Part shown: positions 46,241-55,757 of the stretch, in pieces
How the letters are laid out: each line of letters starts with the position of its first letter
How positions within the stretch are numbered: position 1 is the stretch's first letter
Assembly: GCF_037975245.1 (NCBI RefSeq)
Contig: NC_092569.1
Span: 24,537,168 to 24,601,167, forward strand
DNA: 64,000 nucleotides
Reading direction: 5' to 3'
Source of the DNA: Apostichopus japonicus
Taxonomy: Eukaryota; Echinodermata; Holothuroidea; Aspidochirotida; Stichopodidae
Notes under the pieces: generated by a model
Databases searched by the model: none
What the model was told of the DNA's origin: nothing
Seen by the model: only the letters and a program-made list of their open reading frames with translations
Translations under genes and position numbers: made by a program

Positions 46241-46312
46241 TTCCGACGACTTCAAACAGCGGTAGCACGTTACCAAGTGAAGTGACCAGTATTGTACAAT
46301 CTACCAAAGTAG
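46241..46312 (+). CDS. Gene B, Ser/Thr-rich stalk exon
   Basis: A 72 nt exon with acceptor CCGAAAG and donor AGTAG|GTAAGA, phase 1 at both ends, encoding VPTTSNSGSTLPSEVTSI then VQSTKV. It is identical to the gene A stalk apart from the first residue. Such conservation, next to Ig domains that differ in the C-D region, suggests either very recent duplication or local sequence conversion. Confidence 0.65.
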
Positions 46313-46862
46313 GTAAGAATAAATTTAAAATATCAATCAAGTTCTTGGTTTATATACTACTTTAAAACTAATGAAATGCTCATGGACTAATTTTCTCTCC
46401 TTTCAGAAGTTATCTTTTTTTTTATAAAACGTGCTTTAAAAGTTGAATCCTGTACATTCGTGGTTATTTAATCGGAATCTCCATAAGCAGTTTTCGGTTG
46501 TCACTGTGTGCAGACAATCTCATTCATAGTTCGGTAATATTTTCAACTTACTTCAAATGTTCAGGAACGTTCAAAGTGAATGATGATCCCACATGCATGG
46601 ACTTTTAAATTTTGTAAAGTTATTAATTACTTACAATATAATTGTATGTGAAATTATAATGATGATGGTAATAACGACAGTGTTAACATTTTGCCAGTGA
46701 GTTACCAACCGCTTGCTTTATATTCGTGTTCAAAAGGCGCAAAATAAACATATATAGCATCACACATAATTTTACAACTGAGAATCAAAAATACGTTTAC
46801 TGTTTTTAATGATAGTTAGATAGTAAAATATCATTACAATCCGCCATCACTGGTAATTGCAG

Positions 46863-46936
46863 AGACTGATAATTCGCGCAGTGTGACCACAGAGCCCCAA
46901 TTTATAACTGCATACAGAAGGAAACTACCAAACCAA
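46863..46936 (+). pseudogene. Second stalk-type exon relic (gene B)
   Basis: This has the same AATTGCAG acceptor and start (AGACTGATAATTC) as 44099. A single-base deletion makes it 74 nt, out of frame, and its donor position reads CCAAATAAGA. Both lesions indicate a dead exon. Confidence 0.45.
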
Positions 46937-47261
46937 ATAAGATCAAAAATGACCTTATGCCAAGTTGGAAATGTGCAGCAATTTATTAAATGCTCTTCTT
47001 TTAAAGTAATGATATGTGAAAAAGTTGGGGCTGGGGTTCCTCCTTCGGAAGAAAAAGTTAAAAGTTGTAGGTCAAATGGTTTATTCCGAGGCATATTAAG
47101 ACTATAAATCATGTCTGTATAAGTAGCCATGAAAACGTTATTATAACACTAATCAAATAAAAGGGCTGTAGCAACACTTGCACCTAGATTTCTTAAATAA
47201 TATTTACCCGTATCATGTAAAAGAAATTATTTGTTAGATATATTAGATATATTGTAAACCA

Positions 47262-47480
47262 GCGGTCTGCAACCTTTTCAGGCCACGAACTAGCCAATGT
47301 TTTTAGCAATCAGTCTCGACCAATTGATTTTCACGATATCGCGCAGTACAATTTTACTTTTTCTGTCGGCATTCAGCACAGCCGAAACTAATGTTGACAG
47401 TTTTCAGCGATTTCTGAAACGACCGCGCGCCCCATCGACAAGTCCCCTTGTTGTGGATCATCGGTATAACTATCTATAAC
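47262..47480 (+). mobile_element. Possible hAT-like terminus, truncated
   Basis: CAGCGGTCTGCAACCTTTTC followed by AGGCCACGAAC resembles hAT-type left ends in other animals. I find no matching right end or target duplication, so only a one-ended fragment is claimed. Confidence 0.3.
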
Positions 47481-47571
47481 GTTATATTTTATGTATATCG
47501 TTTTATTATAATTTAATAAGATATATTGTGGAAACATTTTCTGGAACTGATTCATTGTATTTTATCAACAG

Positions 47572-47750
47572 AGGATTCCAACAGAGGAAACCTATATTGG
47601 ATATGGATTGTCGTCGTCCCCGCCGTCGTCGCCGTCTTCGTCGTCTTAGTAGTAATCAAAAGAAAAAGCATCATGTTGTACTGTGAAAAAAGAGGAGAAA
47701 AAGGGAAAGGTGAAAAGGAAAACCCTGAAGAAGGACAGGAAATGTTGTAA
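47572..47750 (+). CDS. Gene B, transmembrane and cytoplasmic terminal exon
   Basis: The acceptor TTTTATCAACAG precedes a phase 1 exon encoding EDSNRGNLYWIW, then the helix IVVVPAVVAVFVVLVVI, a KRK stop-transfer patch, and a tail SIMLYCEKRGEKGKGEKENP then EEGQEML and TAA. The tail is about 36 residues and switches from basic to acidic. Its single Tyr (LYCEK) does not fit an ITIM or ITAM. The gene B product would have four Ig-like domains and be roughly 520-540 residues, depending on optional stalk exons. The helix codons are strikingly GTC-rich (47608-47645), unlike the AT-rich surroundings. Confidence 0.7.
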
Positions 47751-48155
47751 TAATCGCCGCTGGTCCATATATATATATGAACAAAACTCTGCTGTAACCA
47801 TGTGACTATATGTCATCTTGGTATTCAGTGGTTTACGTGGAGTTGTAAAATGGGTTGCGGCTATTTACCCGATCGCTGAGTTAATTAGCATGGCCCGCTT
47901 GCCTCTTTACCCACAGAGCCGTATATCTATATCAATGGCTCAGTTCACCGGACCATTCACCATTATCTAAGAGGCTCATCATGCTATCATAAGGAACGAA
48001 TTTGTGTACATGCAGCGCACTTTAAACAGTGAAATCGTGCGGAGTGTTCAAATGCATTATATTATGTTTTTGTATTACATAAAAGACAAAGGCGTGCCTT
48101 TTTAAGCAAAGTATCTTAATACAAGTTGTCAAATGTACCTGTAAGCAGTTTTGAG
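47751..48155. other. Gene B 3' flank
   Basis: This presumably contains the 3' untranslated region. I see no unambiguous polyadenylation signal; candidates are only AT-rich. No other feature is supported. Confidence 0.35.
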
Positions 48156-48163
48156 GTGGTAAG

Positions 48164-49252
48164 CAGGCGCGGCGGAACGGAAAAATTATTGGGGGGGGGC
48201 TAATGTGTGGAGACTATCTAAGCGGAGCGCCACCATCGGTTGGTGCGGAGCGTACAAGAAAATTTTGGGTTTTTTCAAACCCCCAGATGGCCGAAAACGG
48301 CATTTCCCGAGTGTTTTATGCTGCGAATACCTAGCCCTAAATTATGGGTCTCAAGCCTGCAATTTCTCAGATTGCACGAGAAAGTCTGTAAAAACATTGT
48401 AATTTGTATATTCGATGGTGTTTTAAGAGTGTAGCTATTACTCGTAGTGTACTCGAAAAGACGTTTTTCAGTGTAGTAAGGGCAGTGGCGGAGCTAGGGG
48501 TAATGGTCGGGGGGGGGGGGCAAGAATGGTCTGTAGGGCGCTTTCGACACTATCTAAGCGGAACGCCACCACAGGTTGGCGCGGAGCGTACAGAAAATTT
48601 GTGAGTAAAGATACTCTATAGATTGCAGGAAATGACCCTTTCCGAGCCTTGCTAATTTGCAGATAAACGGAGAATAAATAGGTGTCGTCGCCATTTTGCC
48701 GGAAAATTACACCAACAGAATATGACAAATGTCAATAGGTAGATGAGAGCGCAATAAAATAGTCAATAATCGCGAATAAGTAAAAAGTAGTGAAAAGCTG
48801 AAAAGGGCGCCAGCAGTCCATTTGAGTCCGTCAGGGTGAGGGGGCATCCGCCCCCTGACTGTATGGACGCTCCGCCACTGAGTAAGGGGATGTTGGAGAA
48901 CTGGCTGAAATGAGGCAAGTCATTATCCTAAGACGAAGTTGTGTTGCGCTTACCGGTACTCACACTCACTGCTTCCACTTTTCACGGGGCGTGAAGACGC
49001 GGTTGGGGTGACAATGTGGTCTATAGCCAGGGGACGGGCCGAGGGTCCCCCAGCATTTACTAAAATTATTACACCTATATAGTATACGTGTGCATCGGAC
49101 AGATCGACAAGTATGCATTGAAAATGGGCAGATGCACGTTTCGGAGCCTTGGTAAATATTGGGGGGGCTTATCATGCATTTGCCCCTCAACTTTTTCATT
49201 GGGGGCTGAGAACCCCCCCCCCAAGCCCCCCCCCCCGGTTCCGCCGCCACTG
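48164..49252. mobile_element. hAT-like non-autonomous element, 1089 bp
   Basis: Left end CAGGCGCGGCGGAAC. The right end on the minus strand is CAGTGGCGGCGGAAC (13 of 15 match). It is bounded by a perfect 8 bp target duplication GTGGTAAG (48156-48163 and 49253-49260). Inside the left end lies the shared stem-loop motif (48213-48266). Long G and C runs sit at both subterminal positions. No transposase frame is present. It hosts the nested element at 48483. Confidence 0.85.
48483..48880. mobile_element. hAT-like non-autonomous element nested in the previous one, 398 bp
   Basis: Perfect 12 bp terminal inverted repeats (CAGTGGCGGAGC) and a perfect 8 bp target duplication AGTAAGGG (48475-48482 and 48881-48888). 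It also carries the shared stem-loop motif at 48550-48600, so host and insert belong to one related family. Its perfect termini suggest it is the most recent hAT insertion in the window. Confidence 0.9.
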
Positions 49253-49260
49253 GTGGTAAG

Positions 49261-49715
49261 GCGAGTTCGTTGAAACCGAATCCAGTATAGGAGATGTTGG
49301 TGTTCTTCTACAAAACTAAAATAAATATTTAGACACATATATACATAATCAGGCAAAATAAGGCCAATGAAAATTAATTTTCATACATGACATCAAGTTG
49401 TACAAGTTGCTTTAATTTAAACCCTTCCTTTCTGCAGAAGTGTCATGAAACGTACAATATGTGATGAAGTGTGGTTTCACCATGGGAGATGTATTTCACT
49501 TGAACAGCTTTATTATATAAATTGTTGTAATAAATGTACGAAAATAGATTTGCAATAGTTTGCTTGGTTCCCAGTGCGCTCTTTATTTAGAATATCATCA
49601 TAATGCACCTATTTTATAACAATGTTATTTTTCTTCAGTAGGAAAATGATTTTTGCATTTTTAATTAAAAATATAATATCTAGTACAATTGCCATAATGG
49701 CATCATTAATCTCTG
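49261..49715. other. Non-coding interval
   Basis: AT-rich sequence with no supported gene or element. Confidence 0.4.
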
Positions 49716-49716
49716 C

Positions 49717-49767
<51 letters not shown>

Positions 49768-49806
49768 GTATGCGTGTGTGTGTGTGGGTGCGTGTGTGTG
49801 TGTGTT
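49716..49806. repeat. TA/TG compound microsatellite
   Basis: About 25 bp of TA repeats followed by about 65 bp of TG-rich repeats. Its right edge is the left boundary of the inverted PLE family 2 fragment. Confidence 0.95.
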
Positions 49807-49807
49807 T

Positions 49808-50160
49808 TGATACTAGTTGAGACTAGTGAAACACTAGTAGTTGTAACTCGGAGTTTCACGCGTTTTAGCGATCGTCAGACAACTGATAGGGGATTACCGG
49901 GGATTATAGGGTTGTTGGTGTATTGTTCTTCTGTCAGCGTTTTCTCTTTTGCGTCCGTTCTGTTGGTGGGTTTGTTCGACTTTCTTTGGTGTTCGGCTGT
50001 TCGTGTATTCTCTTTTGCGTCCGTTCTGTTGGTGGGTTTTTTTGCCTTTCTTCGGTGTTCGCTCCTTAGTTGTGTGTGGTTCCCTTGACTGTGTTTGGTG
50101 GTTGGACTGTAGTTGTTTATGTAGAACTTGTTTTCGTGGCGGCACTTCCCGACGAGGATC
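49808..50160 (-). mobile_element. Inverted 3'-end fragment of PLE family 2
   Basis: Reading the minus strand from 50155, the sequence matches the 3' coding end of the main element (CGCCACGAAAACAAGTTCTA at 52506 matches here as its reverse complement near 50118-50140). It then runs through a 3' region with a two-copy direct repeat of about 65 bp (around 49935-50070), then a hammerhead motif, and ends in the ACTAGT-rich palindrome at 49808. It is therefore an oppositely oriented copy of the element's 3' terminus, joined to the 5' terminus of the plus-strand copy. This arrangement is typical of PLEs. Confidence 0.75.
49839..49884 (-). ncRNA. Hammerhead ribozyme motif (minus strand) in inverted PLE end
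   Basis: On the minus strand: stem I AGTTGT/ACAACT (six pairs), core CTGACGA, stem II TCGC-TAAAAC-GCGT, GAA, stem III ACT-CCG-AGT ending in U16.1, and U as nucleotide 17. It is identical to the plus-strand motif at 50194-50239. Confidence 0.7.
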
Positions 50161-50193
50161 CTATATATTCATGGAGCATAACTTGAAACTACC

Positions 50194-50239
50194 AGTTGTC
50201 TGACGATCGCTAAAACGCGTGAAACTCCGAGTTACAACT
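50194..50239 (+). ncRNA. Hammerhead ribozyme motif in PLE family 2 5' pseudo-LTR
   Basis: Stem I is AGTTGT (50194-50199) with ACAACT (50234-50239). The core CTGACGA is 50200-50206, with C at the permitted variable position 7. Stem II (50207-50220) has a U-U base, then C-G, G-C and C-G closing a TAAAAC loop. GAA is 50221-50223. Stem III ACT-CCG-AGT is 50224-50232, ending in U16.1, and nucleotide 17 is U50233, after which cleavage is predicted. The weak stem II and U rather than C at the cleavage site could lower activity. The motif lies about 150 bp upstream of the PLE reading frame, as expected for a pseudo-LTR ribozyme. Confidence 0.72.
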
Positions 50240-50390
50240 ACTAGTGTTCCACTAGTCTCAACTAGTATCAACACATATTCCGCTCTGTCCACTGGACATA
50301 GAGCACTCTGCGCCAAGATAGACGCCAATCAACCAACTCTACCTACGCTCCTGACCAGTCAATCGAGCACTCTCGCCTATCTGCAATAGA

Positions 50391-52564
50391 TGGAACAATG
50401 GAACAGCCGAACCAAGTTAGCTTCAACTACTCCATGAAGAACATCCCTATTCCAACTGCCAACACCTACAAGAAGAAACTCATCGAAAAATTCGAAAACG
50501 TCATCAAACGTATGATATGGAAAGCTTCCTTCTTCCTAAAAACATGCAATAACAACGAAGAAGAAGTCGAGGAGGATGACGAGCACCACCCAGCCCATAC
50601 GTAGAATTTCGGATTCAAAAGCAAGAAGTGCTCACCGCAAATTGAAGAACTGAAGCTGTTCGAGGACGACTTGCTCCGTATGATTGAGAACGTGAAGTTC
50701 AAAAAAATCACCAACCAATTCCAAGACAAACTCAGAAAAGACGTCAGCAGGATCAAGAAATCTACCAAACTGCTCATCCCGGCCGACAAAACCAGAAACC
50801 TGTACGAGACAGACACCCAACTACACGGAAAACTCCTCAGGCAACACATCACTAAGCATTACCAGACGACCTCCATGGCATCTGTCAACAGTATCAACGC
50901 TGAAGCCAGAACCATAGCCGAGAAACTTGGGATCGACAACCACATGGAATCGATGGCCACCAAGCAAGCTTTCATCACCCTTAAAGACCACAAGGGCAAC
51001 TTTGAAAACAACCTCCCATGCAGGCTCATCAACCCGACAAAGAACGAAACAGGCCTCATAAGCAAGGTCATCCTAGACAGAATAAAACAACGCCATAAGA
51101 ACCGCCACGAAAGTCAACCAATGGAGGAACACGTCATTCGTCATCGAATGGTTCAAGAACATACTAGACAAACAGAAATACACCTTCATCAGCTTCGACA
51201 TCGTTGAATTCTACCCCTCCATAAGAAGACGCCTGCTGGAAAAAGCCTTATTTATGGCCAAAGAACACACCCACATCTCCAACCAAGACATACTGATCAT
51301 AATGCACTCCAGGAAGTCACTCCTATTCGACAACGGTACACCTTGGACGAAGAAAGGACACAACGACCTCTTTGATGTCACCATGGGCAGTTACGATGGG
51401 GCCGAGGTATGTGAGCTTGTAGGACTCTACATCCTAAACACACTAGCAACAGAATATGGGAAGGAATGCATCGGGCTATACAGGGACGACGGTCTAGCAG
51501 CCTTCAAAAACACCAACGGAAGTAAAGCAGACCGAATAAGGAAACACCTGATCAGCTTATTCAAAGAACTGGGGCTCAACATCACCATCGACTGCAACCT
51601 GAAGATCACAAACTTCCTCGACGTAACCCTCAACCTCAACACCGGAAAATTCTACCCTTACAGGAAGCCCAACGATCACCCAGTGTACATCCACAGAAAT
51701 TCCAACCACCCACCCAACATCACCAGGTCCCTACCAGCCTCAATCAGCAGACGCATCTCCGCCATCTCCCACGACGAGGAAATCTTCAAGAAAGCCGTAC
51801 CTGCCTACGACTACGAGGAAGCTCTCAAGTAAAGTAACTACACCGAGGGTCTCTCATACATCGCCCATCAACCAACCAAGAACAACCGAAACAGAAAACG
51901 CAACATCATCTGGTTCAACCCACCAGCAACGTAGCCACGAACATAGGAGGCACATTCCTGAACTCATCAACAAACACTTCCCGAAGACATCGAAACTACA
52001 CAAGATTTTCAACAGAAACATCGTGAAAGTCAGTTACAGTTACATGCCCAACATCGCCAGCATCATCAAAGGGCACAACAAACGTATAGCAACCACCGAT
52101 ACAACAAACGAAAAGGAATCTTGTAACTGCCGGAAAAAGGACACATGCCCACTAAATGGAAACTGCCAGGCATCAAACATTATATACAAGGCTGAAGTGA
52201 AAACTACCGACAACTGCATGACAGACATAGGCCTAACGGAACCCCCTTCAAGCTCAGATATGGTAACCACAAGATGTCGTTCAACCACGAAAAATACCAA
52301 AACGCAACAAAACTCTCAAAGCACATCTGGCAGCTGAAACAGAGCAACCAGCCATTCACTATCAATTGGTCGATCGCCAGCAGAGCCAAAGCCTACAACA
52401 ATGAGTCGAAGCGGTGTAACCTCTGTCTCACTGAAAAACTCATCATCATCAACACAGACAAACGGACCCTCCTGAACAAACGCCCAGAGCTCATATCGAA
52501 GTTCCGCCACGAAAACAAGTTCTACATAAACAACTACAGTCCGACCAATAAATATTATAAATAA
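50391..52564 (+). pseudogene. Penelope-like element family 2, near full length, inactivated
   Basis: In order: an N-terminal region (50391-50604, ending at an in-frame TAG); LLIPADKTRNLYE and FITLKDHKGNFENNLPCRL (to about 51080, where the frame shifts); the motif A region TFISFDIVEFYPSI (51180-51222); CELVGLYILNTL; the catalytic GLYRDDGLAAF (51473-51505); TNFLDVTLNLNTG; and NHPPNITRSLPASI. A TAA follows EALK at 51830. After further frame changes come the zinc-knuckle-like CNCRKKDTCPLNGNC and GIY-YIG remnants, where YIGLT reads DIGLT. The catalytic Asp pair is intact but there are at least two stops and several frameshifts. The RDDG-type palm differs clearly from family 1 (YIDD), so these are distinct lineages. 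The copy ends in a short AAT repeat. Confidence 0.8.
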
Positions 52565-52983
52565 TAATAATAAATATTACCGTCCAGCACTGTCTTAAAA
52601 ATCGTGAATCCCGCACAGTACTATTTTCATCTAAAATCCCGACATTCCTAACAATATATTCAACATAAATTGGGCCTAGCAAATACCAAAATCATACAGA
52701 CTAATAATACATCAGTTACGCATGCGAGAAACATTACTTACGGCTCTCAATCGGTCCCTTGTAAAATCTCTTTGAAACAAACTAATAACTTTTATAAGGT
52801 ACCGATATATTTCACTCAAAAAATTTAAAATGTAAATTGTTAGCAAAACTAGTATTTGTTCATGTGCTTATAAAGCTACACAAGTGCCAGCATTTGACAT
52901 CTGAGCACGTTCAAAAATCGAAACATTTCTCAAAGGGGAGACCCCTTCCCCGGGACTCAGGAAATCCTGGGCACATCCCTGTA

Positions 52984-53185
52984 CATATATATATATATAT
53001 ATATAGATATATATATACATAAATATATATATATATACACTATATGTATAGATATATATACACTATTTGTATAGATATATATACACTATATATATATAGA
53101 TATATATATACACTATATATATATATATCTAAATATACACATATATACATATATACTAAACACTATACACTATAGACAATACACT
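52984..53185. repeat. AT-rich satellite of TATATA and GATATATATACACTAT units
   Basis: TA runs are interspersed with three or four irregular units of roughly 30 bp on the pattern ATAGATATATATACACTAT. No coding potential. Confidence 0.85.
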
Positions 53186-53609
53186 ATGCGACTACGTTGT
53201 GCATGGTTCCTTCAACTGCAAAATTGCATATGAAAGTCCAATAAGGTCCATGTTTAATCGGCAAAAGAAGATATACGTTTACGTAGATTATTTTTGGCTC
53301 AACTTGAGACTGTTATCCAACACGGTAAAACCTCAGCATAACAAAATCAGATGAAGATGCAGAAGAATTTGGGAGTTTCTGCTTATTTTTACAGCCAGGA
53401 TTAGTAGGTCACCTTACGCATGCAGGGTTTTGTTTTATCTTTGGACAGAAACAAACAAGAACATAGAAATAGATTTATTACTATCAGTGATATCATCGTG
53501 GTCGACGCTCTCGCCAAACATCAAACATACTTCGAACTTTGGATTACTATTCAGCCCTTAGTTTGTGGCAGTTACTATGTAGCCATTTGTTTCTTTAGTT
53601 TGACTGACT

Positions 53610-53893
53610 TATATTCCAGAGGTCGCTGGTTCGAATCACGTTCTGGCTCCAGAAGCTACTGGTTCTAATCATGTTCTAGCGCAAGAGGTCATTGGTCCTA
53701 ATCACGTTCTAGCTCCAGAGGTCACTGGTCCTAATCACGTTCTAGCTCCAGAGGTCACTGGTCCTATTCCCGTTCTAGCTCCAGAGGTCACTGGTGCTAA
53801 TCACGTTCTAGTTACAGAGGTAACTGGTCCTAATCCCGTTCTAGCTCCAGAGGTCACTGGTCCTAATCACGTTCTAGCAATACATTTCGTTGT
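53610..53893 (+). repeat. 33 bp minisatellite with one continuously open frame
   Basis: About eight units of 33 bp, consensus built on GTTCTAGCTCCAGAGGTCAC then TGGTCCTAATCAC. The period is exactly 11 codons. One plus-strand frame stays open throughout and reads APEVTGPNHVL-type repeats with conservative changes (APEVTGPIPVL, VTEVTGPNPVL). The other two plus-strand frames contain stops in several units or carry Trp/Ser-rich sequence. The open run is about 95 codons and ends shortly after the last unit (IHFVVLFH then TGA). There is no ATG, but an acceptor-like ATATTCCAG ends at 53620. It could be an exon of a repeat protein or a chance open minisatellite. Confidence 0.6.
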
Positions 53894-53899
53894 TCTATT

Positions 53900-55757
53900 C
53901 CATTGACTTAAATCCAGTCAGCTTGCCATTGTTCAGTGAACTAAATTGGGTAACCCGGAGAAAAGTCCATAAAGTTAGCAATATTGTGTCACCCGTCTAT
54001 ACATCCACACAAAGTTGTCACATAATACAGCATTCCAATAGTTGTGGTGTCCTTGTAGGGAAGCTAGTGCAACGATACTAATAATCATTCGGGTAACCCT
54101 TCTAGTGATAAGGAGGTTACACATTCGTACCCCTCGTTCCCTCTAAATGATGTGTCACGCAATATAATCAAACCGAATTGAATTCTATACGAGTTACACA
54201 CGTGTAACCCTCATAGCAGTGTTTACAATCGTTATTTTCGATGAACACAATCTTGTGAGGCTGTATTAATTACCAGTGCTTGGACATCCACAATATTTCA
54301 ATGAATATTTTGGAAAATGGATTTATTGAACACGTTAGACTGGATGAAATGAAATTTGGCCAAAAAAATATGCTGGTTGTGAATATGACAGTGTCGTTTT
54401 TGTTGCAGCAGTTTTTTATGTTGGGTGCACCCGGTCAGTTCACAGAATAAAGGTCACGGGGTTAATTATATGTCAAGTGACACGTGTAAGAAAGGCACTG
54501 CTGTAGTAGCAGGGTTGGCAACATTAGCTGGGAAAATTAACGGTTGTAAACCGGCAGCACGGCACATCATTTAGAAGGTCTACAGTATTGGCCATAATAT
54601 CTCAGTTGCGAAGCTACTATAGGGACATTATAACAATCTTACCTGATTTCTAAGAAGAATAAAGACAGAATAACTCGTTAACTTTACGTATGTGTTGATG
54701 TCACTGTACTGGTAATGTAGCACAGATATCCTACTAGACATGTGTTGCGCTCGCGGTGTTTCAACGTCATCATGCCCAGGCAAAGGAAAACGACAGGCGA
54801 GTTACTAGAATCTGGACACTTCCTAGGCCCATCCATTTATTTTCGGACCAAGTAACCGAGGTGGATTTCAGGCGGTTACAGTTCTAATATTTCTTAGGTT
54901 AAAACCAATGTTAGAACGTAATGTACCGTAGTGTAGGCTACGTCTAAACTGTTTTTTGTTGTGAAAAATAGACATTGGCATTTCGTCAGCAATTTTGTGT
55001 AAAGAAAATATCCGAAAAGTTCAAATGCAATTTTTTGAAAGTAGCTGCAACCGTGTTTGTAATTTGAGATTAATTCCAGACGCAGACAATTGCAGAGAAC
55101 TTTGTTGTCATATTATGGATTTGAAATATGTATTGGAATTATAATAAGTACCAGAATTATAACTTGCCTAGGAAGTCACTGTGATTTTCGTTGCAGTCAT
55201 TGCCAAATTGAAAATTCTAGTTTAAAAGACGGTGGAAGGAAGGGGGGGATCTATTTACTTGAACCCCAATGTGTTTCTATGGGATTAGTCATATTGCGTT
55301 CCTATAGTCACCAGGTATGGAGTGATGATATAGGGACGTCATTCTGAATAATCTGACAACGATCAATCGTCATACTTCTGTTAATTCTGTCAATGCACAT
55401 TTATGCATACCTGTAATCGTAGAAATGCAGCTAGGTTTTCCTCTGTCTCCATCGCCGCCATTTCAGTAACACTGTTTATGTCACAGGTACCTAGACCTAT
55501 TGTTTTACCATGCATGCGAAAAGATACGCACAAGATGGTTTTACACACTTTGTACATGTTTGTGTATCACTACGAACAATGTAATGCGGCGTCAAATCTT
55601 GCCGCCGAGAAAAGTTAAGTACACGCTTGGGTACTACGATGTTTTGCGCCATTTATGATAATTTCTACGAACCATACTGGGTGAACAAATTTACGTCCAT
55701 CACCAACCTTCAGCGAGATGTAGCTTATTATATGTTTGTTGTGTAGTGATGAGATGT
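53900..55757. other. Non-coding interval before segmental copy 2
   Basis: I see no supportable gene, element or structured repeat. Confidence 0.4.

Larger units (their letters stand above)
44453..46312 (+). repeat. Paralogous Ig block, copy B
   Basis: Collinear with 21945-23807, including intron sequence, the Ig exon, two foldback units (45391 and 45972) and the stalk exon. The absence of a signal exon near its 5' edge indicates that the block was added to gene B as an extra domain rather than as a complete gene. Confidence 0.9.

Noticed and set aside
47640-47750. ITIM or ITAM in the gene B cytoplasmic tail
   Set aside because: The only tail tyrosine is in LYCEK, without Leu/Val/Ile at the third position after it, so neither consensus is met.
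49744-50203. Cys/Val-rich and basic THQQNGRKRE-repeat open frames
   Set aside because: The first is TG microsatellite read-through. The second is the 3' untranslated repeat of the inverted PLE fragment.
53610-53893. Minisatellite as a CRISPR or tRNA cluster
   Set aside because: The units are contiguous with no unique spacers and fold into no cloverleaf.
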